Source of the DNA: Microbulbifer taiwanensis
GTDB taxonomy: Bacteria; Pseudomonadota; Gammaproteobacteria; Pseudomonadales; Cellvibrionaceae
Direction: 5' to 3'
Length of the DNA: 64,000 bases
NCBI RefSeq assembly: GCF_014904815.1
Contig: NZ_JACZFR010000035.1
Coordinates: forward strand, 1 to 64,000
How positions within the stretch are numbered: position 1 is the first letter of the stretch; every line of letters starts with the position of its first letter. Position numbers and translations under genes: made by a program. The notes beneath the pieces were generated by a model. That model worked only from the letters and a program-made list of their open reading frames with translations. It had not been told where the DNA came from and did not search any database. Shown here one piece after another: positions 8,511-17,728 of this stretch.

Positions 8511-8547
8511 AAAAAAGCCCCCGCGGCTTGCGCCGTGGGGGCTTTTG
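8511..8547 (-). terminator. Strong rho-independent terminator below pckA
   Basis: AAAAGCCCCCGCGGC pairs with GCCGTGGGGGCTTTT (one G-T pair) around a 4-nt loop, with A-run and T-run on both sides, so it can work in either direction. It lies downstream of pckA and upstream of the M15 pair, and ends pckA transcription. Confidence 0.85.
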
Positions 8548-8554
8548 GAGGCCT

Positions 8555-8644
8555 TGTAGGAGCGGTGGAGGGGCCGTCCGCATGACCGCGATCGATTTTG
8601 GTGTATAACCGAAAGCCCGATCGCGGCCATGGGCCGCTCCTACA
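8555..8644. repeat. REP-like inverted pair
   Basis: TGTAGGAGCGG at 8555 and its complement CCGCTCCTACA ending at 8644 bracket two copies of a GATCG...GCGATCG core. The same TGTAGGAGCGGC...GCGATCGA module recurs at 21138-21214, 46268-46292 and 46419-46446. The form closely resembles Pseudomonas-type REP sequences. No RAYT transposase gene is in the window. Confidence 0.75.
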
Positions 8645-8667
8645 GGGGAATCCAGCGATTTCCGAAA

Positions 8668-10215
8668 TCAGGCCTGGGGGCCGGCGGCCTTGACGTCGTC
8701 GCTGACCTGGAACTTCTCGATGTTCTCGGCGAACAGCTTGGCCAGCTTGCCGGCCTGGTCGTCGTAGGCGGCTTTGTCGGCCCAGGCTTCGCGCGGGTTC
8801 AGGTAGGCCTTGTCCACGCCCGGCACTGCCAGCGGGATGTCCAGGTTGAGGGTATCCAGGTGTTCGGTTTCGGTGCCTTCCAGGGCGCCGCTCTGGATGG
8901 CCGCGACCACGGCGCGGGTTACCGGGATCGGGAAGCGCTTGCCCTTGTCGCCGGAGCCGCCGGTCCAGCCGGTGTTGACCAGGTAGACACGGGAGCCGAA
9001 GTCCTCGATGCGCTTCATCAGCAGGTCCGCGTATTCGCGCGGGGCGCGCGGCATAAACGGGGCGCCGAAGCAGGTGGAGAAGGTCGGGTGTATGCCCGCC
9101 TCCGCGCCCAGCTCGGTGGAGCCGACGCGGGCGGTGTAGCCGGACAGGAAGTGGTAGGCGGCAGCTTCCTTGGACAGGATGGATACCGGCGGCAGTACGC
9201 CGGACACATCGCAGGTCAGGAAGATCACGTTCTTCGGCTCGCCGGCGCGGTTTTCCAGCTGGCGCTTCTCCACGTGTTCCAGCGGGTAGGAGCAGCGGCC
9301 GTTCTCGGTCAGGCTGGTGTCGTCGTAGTCGGGCGTGCCCTTCTGGTCAGTCACCACGTTCTCGACGATGGCGCCGAAGCGGATGGCGTCCCAGATCACC
9401 GGCTCGTTCTTGCGGCTCAGGTTGATGGTCTTGGCGTAGCAGCCGCCCTCGACATTGAACACGGCGCCCTTGGCCCAGCCGTGCTCGTCGTCGCCGATCA
9501 GGAAGCGCTCCGGGTCCGCGGACAGGGTGGTCTTGCCGGTGCCGGACAGGCCGAAGAAGAGGCAGGTGTCGCCGTCGGCGCCGACGTTGGCGGCGCAGTG
9601 CATCGGCATCACATCCTTCTCCGGCAGCAGGAAGTTCTGCACCGAGAACATGGCCTTCTTCATCTCGCCGGCGTAGCGCATGCCCGCCAGCAGCACCTTG
9701 CGGGCACCGAAGTTGATGATCACGCAGCCCTCGGAGTTGGTGCCGTCGCGCTCGGGGTCGCAGACGAAGTTGGCCGCGTGCAGTATGCGCCACTCTTCCT
9801 TGCCCTTGGGGTTGTACTTGTCGGCGCGGATAAACATGTTGTGCGCGAACAGGTTGTGCCAGGCGGTCTGGGTGGTCACGACGACCGGCAGGTAGTGGTC
9901 CTCGTCCTGGCCCACGTGCAGCTGCTGTACGAAGCTGTCGTGGCTGGCGACGAAGTCCTCGACGCGGTCCCACAGGGCGTCGAACTTGTCCTGCGGGAAG
10001 GGGCGGTTGACGTTGCCCCAGTCGATGCTGTCGGCGGTGGAGGCCTCTTCCACTACAAAGCGGTCCGCCGGGGAGCGGCCGGTGCGCGCGCCGGTTTCGG
10101 CGACCAGTGCGCCTGTTTCGGACAGCTTGCCCTCGCCGCGCACCAGCGCCTGTTCAACCAGTTGCGCCGGCGCCAGGTTCTTGAGGACCTGCGCGGTGTC
10201 GTCGATCTGTGCCAT
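8668..10215 (-). CDS. pckA: Phosphoenolpyruvate carboxykinase (ATP)
   Basis: Converts oxaloacetate and ATP to phosphoenolpyruvate, CO2 and ADP, the entry step of gluconeogenesis in the cytoplasm. 515 aa, normal for the ATP-type enzyme. Kinase motif 1a/P-loop [10 protein letters not shown] at about 221-230, metal/Mg-ATP motif GDDEHGW at 241-247, substrate-site R-containing [13 protein letters not shown] near residues 41-53 and the C-terminal NTGWTGG motif are all present. Gene order hslO-pckA is the one found in enterobacteria. The upstream region (10353-10419) holds two palindromes that look like HexR and LacI-type operators, consistent with carbon-source control. Confidence 0.97.
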   Translation of the reverse strand: MAQIDDTAQVLKNLAPAQLVEQALVRGEGKLSETGALVAETGARTGRSPADRFVVEEASTADSIDWGNVNRPFPQDKFDALWDRVEDFVASHDSFVQQLHVGQDEDHYLPVVVTTQTAWHNLFAHNMFIRADKYNPKGKEEWRILHAANFVCDPERDGTNSEGCVIINFGARKVLLAGMRYAGEMKKAMFSVQNFLLPEKDVMPMHCAANVGADGDTCLFFGLSGTGKTTLSADPERFLIGDDEHGWAKGAVFNVEGGCYAKTINLSRKNEPVIWDAIRFGAIVENVVTDQKGTPDYDDTSLTENGRCSYPLEHVEKRQLENRAGEPKNVIFLTCDVSGVLPPVSILSKEAAAYHFLSGYTARVGSTELGAEAGIHPTFSTCFGAPFMPRAPREYADLLMKRIEDFGSRVYLVNTGWTGGSGDKGKRFPIPVTRAVVAAIQSGALEGTETEHLDTLNLDIPLAVPGVDKAYLNPREAWADKAAYDDQAGKLAKLFAENIEKFQVSDDVKAAGPQA

Positions 10216-10352
10216 TCGTCGATTACCCGTGAAAGTTGGTCAATTGAAAATAGTAGGGCCGCCGCAGAAGTGGGCGACCGGGCAAATTCGGGGGGCGCAT
10301 TATGGCAAACTTCAGGTAGGCCGGGTAGCAAAAATGATCAATTTTTGACCGG

Positions 10353-10366
10353 TGACAGCGCTGTCA
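10353..10366. promoter_or_regulatory. Palindromic operator upstream of pckA
   Basis: TGACAGCGCTGTCA is a perfect 14-bp palindrome about 140 bp upstream of the pckA ATG. The central CG step and 14-bp length are typical of LacI-family operators. The cognate regulator is not in the window and the assignment is inference. Confidence 0.5.
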
Positions 10367-10404
10367 GGCAAAATTTTGTACTGCCATATTCGGATTTTGG
10401 ATTA

Positions 10405-10419
10405 TGTAGTTTTACTACA
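10405..10419. promoter_or_regulatory. HexR-type operator upstream of pckA
   Basis: TGTAGTTTTACTACA fits the gammaproteobacterial HexR consensus TGTAR-T-N3-A-YTACA. HexR is an RpiR-type regulator that controls central carbon genes, including pckA, in several gammaproteobacteria. Here it lies about 190 bp upstream of the start, in the pckA-hslO gap. The match is by eye and the regulator gene is not in view. Confidence 0.6.
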
Positions 10420-10504
10420 TTGATTTTATGGATTTTGAGCCGAAAATCCTCGAGTGGCGGCGATCTCCGGCACACCCGGCGGAAGCCGGGCGCCACCTGT
10501 CGGC

Positions 10505-11383
10505 TCAGTGCACCGTGGGTGGGGGGGCGTTGAACAGGATTTCTATCTGTTCGCGGTCGAAGCGGTACTGGGCGTTGCAGAACTGGCAGTCGGCCGCCAA
10601 TTCCCCGCCCTGTTGCTCCAGCAGCTGGTAGACCTCTTCCGGGCCCAGGGAGATGAGTGCGCGGGCACTGCGCTCGCGGGAGCAGCTGCACTTGAAGCGG
10701 ATACTGGCGGTGCCCAGCGCCGCCGGCTGCAGCTGGTGGAAGAGGCGGCGCAGCAGCTGGTCGTGGGGCAGCGAGTGCAGCTCCTCGGCGGTGACCGTCT
10801 CCGCCAGGTGCTGGGCCGTCTCCCAGGCGTCGCGGTTCTCCTCCTCGGAGGCGGCGTTGTTGCCCGGCAGCACCTGCAGCATGACGCCGCCGACGGTGTC
10901 GGGGCTGGACTCTATCCAGAAGCGGGTGGCCAACTGCTCGGACTGGGTGAAATAGTCCTCCAGGCACTCCGCCAGGGTTTCCTTTTCCAGTGGCACTATG
11001 CCCTGGTAGCGCTCGCCGTCCTGGGGATCCACGGTGATCGCCAGGGCGCCGCGGTTGCCGATCAGCTGGCGCAGGTTGGCGCCGTCGTCTATCTGCGCCC
11101 CCTCTACCACCCGGGCAATACCGCGCAGGTCACTGTGGTGGGTGCACTCGGCCATGATCAGCGGCACATCCCCCTCACCCCGCGCCTGTAGCGCCAGCAG
11201 ACCCTCGAATTTGAGTGTGGTGGAGAGCAGGCAGGCGGCGGCGAGGAATTCGCCCAGCAGCTGTGCCACTGGCTGCGGCAGCTGGTTGTTCTCCAGCACC
11301 GCGCGGTAGGCCTCGGTGAGCGTCACCATCTGACCGCGGATATCGTGTTTGGAGAAGATAAAGCGTTCCAGCTGATCGGACAT
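10505..11383 (-). CDS. hslO: Redox-switched chaperone Hsp33
   Basis: 292 aa cytoplasmic holdase, activated when oxidants release its zinc. The C-terminal redox switch is intact: CSC around residue 232 and CQFC near 265 form the CxC...CxxC zinc site, preceded by the FHQLQP linker region. N-terminal chaperone domain begins RFIFSKHDIRGQMV. Upstream of pckA on the same strand with a 289-bp gap, so probably a separate transcript. Confidence 0.96.
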   Translation of the reverse strand: MSDQLERFIFSKHDIRGQMVTLTEAYRAVLENNQLPQPVAQLLGEFLAAACLLSTTLKFEGLLALQARGEGDVPLIMAECTHHSDLRGIARVVEGAQIDDGANLRQLIGNRGALAITVDPQDGERYQGIVPLEKETLAECLEDYFTQSEQLATRFWIESSPDTVGGVMLQVLPGNNAASEEENRDAWETAQHLAETVTAEELHSLPHDQLLRRLFHQLQPAALGTASIRFKCSCSRERSARALISLGPEEVYQLLEQQGGELAADCQFCNAQYRFDREQIEILFNAPPPTVH

Positions 11384-11458
11384 GGGGCGATGGCCTCGGT
11401 AGTAGAAACCGCGGAATTTTAGAGGTGGATATCCAGAAATGGTAGCTGCGGTGGTGGA

Positions 11459-11893
11459 TCAGCCGCAGGCGCGGCGGATCTCCCCCTGCAGGCGCGCGGC
11501 CATCTGCTGGCGCTCGCGCTCGGTCATCTTGATCTCCTTGCCCTGCCCGTCGATAAACGCCACCCGGCCCTGCAGCATCCGCAGCTCCCGGCGCGCGTGA
11601 TTGCAGGCCTGGGCCACCTTCTGTTGCCGCTCCTGCTGCTGCTGGCGCTGGCGGTTCTCGTATTCCTGCTGAGGGTTGGCCTGTTGTCGCCGGACACTGC
11701 GATCGCGCGGCGCCGTGGCATCGGCGGTATTGATCGGGCGCAGCTCGTCCTCGATATTCTCCGCCGCCGCTTCTGCCGGCGGGCGGTCGCTGAAGTGCAC
11801 CTTGCCGTCTTTGTCCACCCAGCGGTAGAGCTCGCCGGCGCCGGCCGTGGCGGCGAGCATCAGTGCGATAACTCCCATCCCTGTTTTTATCAC
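11459..11893 (-). CDS. Exported DUF4124 protein
   Basis: 144 aa. Signal peptide (MIKTGMGVIALMLAATAGAG) followed at once by the DUF4124 motif ELYRWVDKDGKVHFSDRPP, a short beta-hairpin module common in gammaproteobacterial periplasmic proteins. The rest is a Gln/Arg-rich helix (about residues 65-115) likely to form a coiled coil. GTG start with a good GGGAGGGAA site 6 bp upstream. Function of the family is not known. Confidence 0.8.
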   Translation of the reverse strand: MIKTGMGVIALMLAATAGAGELYRWVDKDGKVHFSDRPPAEAAAENIEDELRPINTADATAPRDRSVRRQQANPQQEYENRQRQQQQERQQKVAQACNHARRELRMLQGRVAFIDGQGKEIKMTERERQQMAARLQGEIRRACG

Positions 11894-11937
11894 GGTGTTC
11901 CCTCCCCTTGTTTAGTCAGCCGCTCAGTGGCCACTGA

Positions 11938-13431
11938 TCACTCGCCACTATCCCGGGCCAGGGTGCTGAACAGTCCCTGGGAGTGGCGGTTCGGGATGTG
12001 GTAGGTCTGCAGTATCAGCGGCTGTTGTTCCTGCGCTGTGGCGGCGTCCAGCACCATGCGGTAGCCGGATTGATCGCGCAATTCCACAAAGGGTGCCTGG
12101 TTGTTTTCCATCAACTGGGCAAACTCGTCGAAATCCGACACGCCGTGGCCATTGACCGAATCAATAATCCAGTTTTTCCAGTCGTGGTAGCCCAGGTTGA
12201 CGCCGGCGGGCAGTACCTTCAGGGCGACTACCAGTTCGCGGCGCTGCTCGTCATTCCACTGGTTGCGGGCGTAGAGGTAGTCGATAGGCGCCTTGGAGTG
12301 CCAGTTTTTGCCCCAGCGCTTGATCAGGTTCATGTTCAGCGGCACAAATACCACGCCGCCGTAAATGTAGTAGCGCGGCGGCTGGTCGAACTTCTCGCTC
12401 ACCACCAGCGAGCGCGAGGGCGGCGGCGCGGCCAGGATAACGTCGGCCGTCTGCACTTTGCCGTCGCGGGAGAAACGCACCGGCAGCTTGTCGCCGACGT
12501 GGTAGAGGTCCACCGCGTAGTGGTAGTTGGTGCGCTGGTTCTCGCGCCACTCCACGGTGCGGTCCGCGGCCACCGGGAAGCCGTCCACCTCCAGCAGTAC
12601 GTCGCCGGGCTGGAGTACGCGGGCGGCCGGGGAGTCGCTGAAGACCCGGACGATCAGGGCGCCGTCCTGGTCGGGATCCAGGCCGGCGGCCTGTTTCATC
12701 GACGGGCTTTCCATGCTCTGGGTCACCGCGCCCAGCTCCGGGAAGCCCTGGTAGACGCCGTCTTTGGCGTCCTCGAGTACATGCTCGATGACGCTCGGTG
12801 GTACGAAATAGCCGAGGTTCTCTGCGCCCTGGTTGGTCTGCATGGCCACGCCGACGATGCGGCCGTTGGAGATCACCGGGCCGCCACTGTTGCCGGGATT
12901 GATGGCGGCGTCTATCTGCCCGGCCATCAGGTAGCTCTCGGCGTGGGCGTAGTACTGGTGCTCCACCCGCGACAGCACACCGCGGGTGATGGACAGGGAC
13001 TTGCCGCCGATGGGGTAGCCGTAGACGGTAACCTCTTCCTGCAGGTCCGGCAGTTCGCCCAGGGCCAGCGGGCGGGTGTCCTCGAAGAAGCTGTCGTCCT
13101 CCACGGTCAGCAGGGCCAGGTCGGCCTCGTGGGAGACGAACTGCACCCGGGCGCGGAATTTCTGCGCGTCGCCGTGGCGCTGCACTTGGATAAAGCTGCC
13201 ATTGGCGACCACGTGGGCGTTGGTGAGTATTCGCTTACCCGAGATGACTGCGCCGGAGCCGGACAGCTGTTTCGGGTTCAGCAGCGCCCAAGGGTTGAAG
13301 TAGTCCGGCGCCGCGGCGGTAGTGTAGATCTTGATGATGGAGCGCTTGAGCTGCTCGTGCTCGCGGCTGTCGGCGAAGACGGGTTGGGCCACCGCGAGTA
13401 TCAGGATGGCGAGGGCGAAGAGTCTTTTCAT
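11938..13431 (-). CDS. Periplasmic Deg/HtrA-type serine protease with PDZ domain
   Basis: 497 aa. Signal peptide ending VFA, trypsin-like domain with catalytic H73 (LTNAHVV), D104 (HEADLALL) and S182 (NPGNSGGP), then a PDZ domain (about 255-330; ARVLQPGDVLLEVDGFPV). A long C-terminal part about 335-497 contains GVVFVPLNMNLIKRWGK and a second degenerate PDZ-like segment. The layout matches the plant Deg2/Deg9-like branch rather than DegP, which has two canonical PDZ domains. Probably degrades or senses misfolded envelope proteins. Stands alone between DUF4124 and hslR, 44 bp from the former. Confidence 0.88.
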   Translation of the reverse strand: MKRLFALAILILAVAQPVFADSREHEQLKRSIIKIYTTAAAPDYFNPWALLNPKQLSGSGAVISGKRILTNAHVVANGSFIQVQRHGDAQKFRARVQFVSHEADLALLTVEDDSFFEDTRPLALGELPDLQEEVTVYGYPIGGKSLSITRGVLSRVEHQYYAHAESYLMAGQIDAAINPGNSGGPVISNGRIVGVAMQTNQGAENLGYFVPPSVIEHVLEDAKDGVYQGFPELGAVTQSMESPSMKQAAGLDPDQDGALIVRVFSDSPAARVLQPGDVLLEVDGFPVAADRTVEWRENQRTNYHYAVDLYHVGDKLPVRFSRDGKVQTADVILAAPPPSRSLVVSEKFDQPPRYYIYGGVVFVPLNMNLIKRWGKNWHSKAPIDYLYARNQWNDEQRRELVVALKVLPAGVNLGYHDWKNWIIDSVNGHGVSDFDEFAQLMENNQAPFVELRDQSGYRMVLDAATAQEQQPLILQTYHIPNRHSQGLFSTLARDSGE

Positions 13432-13509
13432 CGTGTGCGGCGTCGTTATCGGATTAGTGTGGAGCCAGTTTAGCAGGCGCGGCCCGAAATGGCGGGTGAA
13501 TCGCCGGGA

Positions 13510-13887
13510 TTAATCTTGTTCGCGCAGGAAGCGATGTATCTGTCGCCGCTGTTTCTTGTTGGGTCTCTCGCTTTGGATGCCGGCATTACTAGCCTGGCGC
13601 TCGGCGCGGGACTGTTCCCGCCTGGCGACACTGGCCTCGGTTTCCCGGTAGAGGGTGCGGGCGATATCGGCGCCGCGGCGCTGGTCGGACAGGGTCAACA
13701 CTTCCACCTCCACCTGGTCCCAGCCCTGGCGGATGCTCAGGGTGATGCCGGTGGCAATCTCCTTGCTGGCTTTGACCCGCTGGCCGTCGGCGTGCACCTT
13801 GCCGCCCTCGATGGCCTGCTTGGCGATACTGCGGGTCTTGTAGAAGCGCGCGGCCCAGAGCCACTTGTCGATGCGTACTTTGTCCAT
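13510..13887 (-). CDS. hslR: Heat-shock ribosome-associated protein Hsp15
   Basis: 125 aa. An S4 RNA-binding domain fills residues 3-70 (VRIDKWLWAARFYKTRSIAKQAIEGGKV), followed by a basic Arg/Lys/Gln-rich tail, as in Hsp15. Hsp15 binds free 50S subunits carrying a nascent chain and helps recycle them. Position next to yrfG and near hslO follows the enterobacterial order, although the Deg protease and DUF4124 gene have been inserted here. Confidence 0.93.
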   Translation of the reverse strand: MDKVRIDKWLWAARFYKTRSIAKQAIEGGKVHADGQRVKASKEIATGITLSIRQGWDQVEVEVLTLSDQRRGADIARTLYRETEASVARREQSRAERQASNAGIQSERPNKKQRRQIHRFLREQD

Positions 13888-13954
13888 TGGAGTTTGGGGC
13901 TATGAAATGAACACTCGGGGGTAGTCCCCATTGCTAGTAAGTGAGATTGTTGGC

Positions 13955-14066
13955 GGCCCTGCTGCCGGTGGGCCTTTGCGGGACGCGCCGTGAACCCATC
14001 CCTGGGGGCTTGTCGGCCGGGTCCTTCCGGCCGACAGTCCCTCAAAGGCCCACCGGCAGCAGGGCC
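13955..14066. repeat. MITE-like inverted-repeat element, copy 1
   Basis: Perfect 24-bp terminal inverted repeats (13955-13978 and 14043-14066; GGCCCTGCTGCCGGTGGGCC...) enclose a second 10-bp hairpin, TGTCGGCCGG/CCGGCCGACA, at 14011-14036. No coding capacity. A longer, diverged relative with the same order of blocks, including TTTGCGGGAC, GTGAA-CCATCCCTGG and ACAGTCCC-CAAAG, sits in the gene at 46474-49188. Confidence 0.75.
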
Positions 14067-14102
14067 TTCGCATCTGGCTCAAATATCTTTCCGTGTCTCG
14101 AG

Positions 14103-14756
14103 TCAGATCGCCATTATTTCATCAAAGCGGTGAATCGCCGGAAATTCGGCAATCTCGCGCAGGGGCCCGCGGCTGTCCGGCTGGCGGATGCACAGCAGGT
14201 GGGCGATGCCGTAGTCGCGCGCGGCGGCGAGGACACTCTCGTTGTCGTCCACGAACAGGGTGCGGTCCGGGTCGAAGTCGACCTGCTCGCGCAGCGCGCT
14301 CCAGAAGTGCCCGCTCTCCTTGGCGTGACCGTAGTCGTGGGACGAGACGATACCGTCGAGCCAGCGGTCTATACCGGTGATCTCCAGCTTGTGTTCCAGG
14401 CCGCGGCGGTGGGCATTGGTGACCAACAGGGCGCGCTTGTTCAGCTTCTGCAGGCCCTCGAGAAAGGACTCCGTCTGCGGGCGCAGGGCGATGCGATCCT
14501 CGATCTCGCGCAGTATTGCGGCAATATCGATCTTCAGCTCGCGGGTCCAGAAATCCAGGCAGTACCACTCCAGGGTACCGCGGCGCGCCTCGATTTCGGT
14601 ATTCATCTGCTGTTGTGCCTGATCCAGCGGCAGGTCGTGTATCTCCGCGTAGCGCCGGGGCAGGTGGCTGAGCCAGAAGTGGTTGTCGTAGTGCAGGTCG
14701 AGCAGTGTGCCGTCCATATCCAGCAGCACTGTGTCTATCTCTTGCCAGTCGAGCAT
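14103..14756 (-). CDS. yrfG: GMP/IMP nucleotidase, HAD family
   Basis: 217 aa HAD-superfamily phosphatase. Motif I DMDGTLLDL (nucleophile D14 and acid D16), motif II LLVTNAHR, motif III lysine in GHAKESGHFW, motif IV LFVDDNESV. The NHFWLSHLPRRYAE segment of the cap is typical of YrfG, which dephosphorylates GMP and IMP. Ten codons after the start lead straight into motif I, supporting the ATG at 14756. Context beside hslR agrees. Confidence 0.92.
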   Translation of the reverse strand: MLDWQEIDTVLLDMDGTLLDLHYDNHFWLSHLPRRYAEIHDLPLDQAQQQMNTEIEARRGTLEWYCLDFWTRELKIDIAAILREIEDRIALRPQTESFLEGLQKLNKRALLVTNAHRRGLEHKLEITGIDRWLDGIVSSHDYGHAKESGHFWSALREQVDFDPDRTLFVDDNESVLAAARDYGIAHLLCIRQPDSRGPLREIAEFPAIHRFDEIMAI

Positions 14757-14832
14757 GGGGGCTATGTACCTCTCTTTCAGGGCGGTGGGGGAAACAGAAT
14801 AGCCCGCCTGGTTGTCGCCCTGGTGACACCCA

Positions 14833-15510
14833 TTATGCCCGCGCGCGCCCTATGCCGTACAGCAGCGCTATCTGGGCGCCGTAGTAGGTGACCATGATAG
14901 CGGTGCCCGCCAGCGGCAGCGGTTCGATAAACCGGTTCAGTGCGATCAGGGTGTCCGAGGCCATAAAAGTCACAGCGCCGGCGAACAGCAGTGTCGAGTC
15001 GCCGCGGTGGGCGGCGGCGCTGAGTGCCATGGCCACAATCGCCAGCAGGTAAAAGAGTACCGCCGGTGCCAGCTCGCCCGCCGCCGGCAGCAGCCACTGC
15101 GCCAGCACAATAGCCGCGATCAGTACTGGCAGGCCTCGCAGTGCGGTGCGCCTGCAGCGGAAGTCGGCGCGGCGCAGGAAATTGCCGGCATAGGTCAGCT
15201 GTGCCAGCAGGAAGGCGCCGAGGCCGAAGACAAACTGGTTGCGGAATTCCAGTGCCAGCAGCAGGTCGCCGAGAGCGGAAAACGCCAGTGCCACCAGGGT
15301 CAGGGTGCGGGTCGGTCCGGTCAGGCTGCGCAGTGCGGCCAGCGCCAGGATTGCGATGGGGACAATCTTCAGCAGTGCCATCCAGGGGCCGCGCAGGCCG
15401 GCGGCATCCAGAACCATATAGACTGCGGCGGTGGTGACAAAAGCGATGGGCAGCCGCAGGTCGGTCAGTTGGAAGGCAGTGGAGTTTGGGGCGCTGGATA
15501 GGGTGCTCAT
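14833..15510 (-). CDS. YhhN-like (lysoplasmalogenase/TMEM86) membrane protein
   Basis: 225 aa, about eight short TM helices and almost no loops. The pattern KIVPIAILALAAL..., ALAFSALGDLLLALE, FVFGLGAFLLAQLTYAGNF and AGAVTFMASDTLIALNRF carries the conserved SALGD, Y and SD residues of the YhhN family. Eukaryotic members hydrolyse lysoplasmalogens, and the bacterial substrate is uncertain. The frame is open to 15732, but ATG 15510 (MSTLSS) with GAGAA upstream is the sensible start. It then diverges from cysK with a 166-bp shared promoter region. Confidence 0.85.
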   Translation of the reverse strand: MSTLSSAPNSTAFQLTDLRLPIAFVTTAAVYMVLDAAGLRGPWMALLKIVPIAILALAALRSLTGPTRTLTLVALAFSALGDLLLALEFRNQFVFGLGAFLLAQLTYAGNFLRRADFRCRRTALRGLPVLIAAIVLAQWLLPAAGELAPAVLFYLLAIVAMALSAAAHRGDSTLLFAGAVTFMASDTLIALNRFIEPLPLAGTAIMVTYYGAQIALLYGIGRARA

Positions 15511-15676
15511 GGTTTTCTCGCGATTTTTATGGTTTTGTGGTTTGCTCGAAAGAGTGACCGGACTGTTTTGCTCAGTCCGGGACAGTATTCGGCAAAGTCT
15601 GCGGCGGTGCAATCGCCCGCCGCCGGCAAAAAAACGATAGAGTGATACCGCGTAAGGAAAAGGGAGAGCATCGCGT

Positions 15677-16594
15677 ATGAAAGCAGGCAATATTCTCGAG
15701 ACCATCGGCAACACCCCCCACGTCCGCATCAATCACCTGTTCCGCCCCGATATCGAAGTGTGGATGAAGGTGGAGCGTTTTAATCCCGGCAGCAGCATCA
15801 AGGACCGCATCGCCCTGTCGATGATCGAGGAGGCGGAGGACAATGGCGATCTTATGCCGGGCGGCGTGATTGTCGAGCCGACCTCCGGCAACACCGGCAT
15901 AGGCCTGGCCATGGTGGCCGCGGTGAAGGGTTACCGGCTGATCCTGACCATGCCGGAATCCATGTCGGTGGAGCGGCGCAAGGTGATGAAGGCAATGGGC
16001 GCGGAGCTGGTGCTGACGCCGAAGGAAATGGGTATGGGTGGCGCCATCGCCAAGGCCGAGGAGCTGCTGAAAGAGCACGCAAACAGCTGGATGCCGCAGC
16101 AATTCCGCAACCCGGCCAACGTCAAGGTGCACCGCGAGACCACCGCGCGGGAAATTCTCGCCGATTTCCCCGAGGGGCTGGACTACCTGGTGACCGGTGT
16201 CGGTACCGGCGGCCATATCACCGGTTGCAGCGAGGTATTGAAAGAGAAGTTTCCGCAATTGCAGGTGTTTGCGGTGGAGCCGGAAAAGTCGCCGGTGATC
16301 AGCGGCGGCGAGAAGGGCCTGCACCGGTTGCAGGGTATAGGCGCCGGCTTTGTGCCGGAGATCCTCAATACCGGCGTGCTGGACGGCACTGTACTGGTCG
16401 GCGAGGAGGAGAGTTTCGAGATGGCGCGCCAGTGTGCGCTGAAGGAGGGCATCTTTGTCGGCATCTCATCCGGATCCTCCCTGGCGGCGGTGAAAAAGCG
16501 CGAGGGGGAATTCGACTCCGGCAGCCGCGTGCTGGTGTTCAGTTACGATACCGGCGAACGTTATCTTTCCATCGACGATCTCTTTCCCGCCTGA
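15677..16594 (+). CDS. cysK: Cysteine synthase A (O-acetylserine sulfhydrylase)
   Basis: Makes cysteine from O-acetylserine and sulfide with pyridoxal phosphate. 305 aa. The PLP lysine is K43 in [10 protein letters not shown], the substrate loop is PTSGNTG and the phosphate-binding glycine loop is [10 protein letters not shown]. The [12 protein letters not shown] and [12 protein letters not shown] segments fit CysK better than CysM, although CysM activity is not excluded. Plus strand, divergent from the YhhN gene. GGGAGAG lies about 9 bp before the ATG. Sulfur metabolism recurs at cysQ 2.4 kb downstream. Confidence 0.92.
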   Translation: MKAGNILETIGNTPHVRINHLFRPDIEVWMKVERFNPGSSIKDRIALSMIEEAEDNGDLMPGGVIVEPTSGNTGIGLAMVAAVKGYRLILTMPESMSVERRKVMKAMGAELVLTPKEMGMGGAIAKAEELLKEHANSWMPQQFRNPANVKVHRETTAREILADFPEGLDYLVTGVGTGGHITGCSEVLKEKFPQLQVFAVEPEKSPVISGGEKGLHRLQGIGAGFVPEILNTGVLDGTVLVGEEESFEMARQCALKEGIFVGISSGSSLAAVKKREGEFDSGSRVLVFSYDTGERYLSIDDLFPA

Positions 16595-16818
16595 CAGCGC
16601 ATAATGCCCAGCTTCAATCGCGGGCGAATGATGGGCACGGCATTGTTAGGGCGGGTGACCGGGAAATGCTCCCGCGCTGGCGAGGCGATCTTCCCGGTTT
16701 ACAACAGCGATACCAGCGCTGCCAGATCATCGCGGCATTGTGCTTGAGCTTGTATGGCAAAGGACATGCCTGTTTCTCTGCTGGTGCCGATACTTTGATC
16801 GCGGTGTAAACAGAGCGG

Positions 16819-17652
16819 TTAGGGGGCCTCTCGCGCGAGCTGCCGGCACAGCTCCGCGGTTGCCTCGTCCTCCGGAAAACAGCTCTCGATGCGCAGTTCC
16901 GCGAGGTTTACGTCGCGCGGCGTGCCGAAAGTGGTGATGCTGGAGAAGAAGCGCAGTTGCTGCTGATCCCTGCGCAGCACGGTTGCCAGGAGCGGCGAGG
17001 GGGGCATCTCCAGCTCGCGTGTGCGCCAGCGCGCCGGTACGCCCGGATAGGAGAGCATTTCATCCAACAGGGCGCGCGCGGTGGCATTGGTCGGCGCCGC
17101 CGCCACCTCGCTGTGCAGGTGGTGAATCAGGCTGCCCGCAACCTCCTCCCAGTTCGCGATGGCCGCGCGCAGGTCCTGTGGGTCGAAAAACTGGCGCAGC
17201 ATATTCTGATGTGCGCTGCTGCGCCCGCGCATCACAAACCGGTTGATGCGCTGCGCAGCGCGGTTCACCATCAGCAGATCCCAGTGCCGGTTTAGCAGAA
17301 ATGCGGGGTAGGGTTCCTGCTGGCTGAGCATCAAATCGATAGCGTGGCGCACCCGCGCCATTTCCGGCGTGTCCAATGAGATTTCGGAGTACTGTGGGGC
17401 GAAGCCCGCGGCCAGCAATAAAGAATTGCGCTCGCGCAGCGGCATTTCCAGCACGTCGGCGAGCCGCATCACCATCTCGCGACTGGGCCGCGCCCTGCCG
17501 GTTTCGATACAGCTTAGATGGCGGGCCGATATCCCGGCTTCGAGCGCCAGGTCGAGCTGGCTGAAGCGCCGGGCCGCGCGCCATTCCCGCAGCAAAGAAC
17601 CCACGGGCGCGGGGCGCACTGCCTGGCTGGGAAGCGCATCGGCGGTATTCAT
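16819..17652 (-). CDS. XRE-family regulator with MmyB-type ligand domain
   Basis: 277 aa. N-terminal XRE helix-turn-helix (about residues 18-75: LLREWRAARRFSQLDLALEA, SARHLSCIETGRARPS) and a C-terminal MmyB-like PAS-related ligand domain carrying the typical LLNRHWDLLMVNRAA motif near residue 120. MmyB-type regulators often bind fatty acids and control adjacent hydrolase or reductase genes. The start at 17652 has GGAGACAA 4 bp upstream, whereas the longer open frame has none. Divergent from the Tat hydrolase gene, with a 20-bp palindrome between them. Confidence 0.88.
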   Translation of the reverse strand: MNTADALPSQAVRPAPVGSLLREWRAARRFSQLDLALEAGISARHLSCIETGRARPSREMVMRLADVLEMPLRERNSLLLAAGFAPQYSEISLDTPEMARVRHAIDLMLSQQEPYPAFLLNRHWDLLMVNRAAQRINRFVMRGRSSAHQNMLRQFFDPQDLRAAIANWEEVAGSLIHHLHSEVAAAPTNATARALLDEMLSYPGVPARWRTRELEMPPSPLLATVLRRDQQQLRFFSSITTFGTPRDVNLAELRIESCFPEDEATAELCRQLAREAP

Positions 17653-17728
17653 TTCTTGTCTCCACCTCAACCAGTGCCATGCAGCACAAAATAATACGGC
17701 GCCATTGTACTGAAAACCATGACCTCGG

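Noticed and set aside
8629-10533. 634-codon open frame on the plus strand over pckA
   Set aside because: Antisense shadow of pckA. High-GC codon bias keeps the opposite frame open, the product is low-complexity (Val/Gly/Ala/His) and has no domain.
11983-13473. 496-codon plus-strand frame over the Deg-type protease
   Set aside because: Same cause: mirrors the real minus-strand gene with its catalytic triad, and has no ribosome site.
16595-16818. Possible gene between cysK and the XRE regulator
   Set aside because: The plus-strand frame reaching 16809 starts inside cysK and continues by chance. No ribosome site or coding character.
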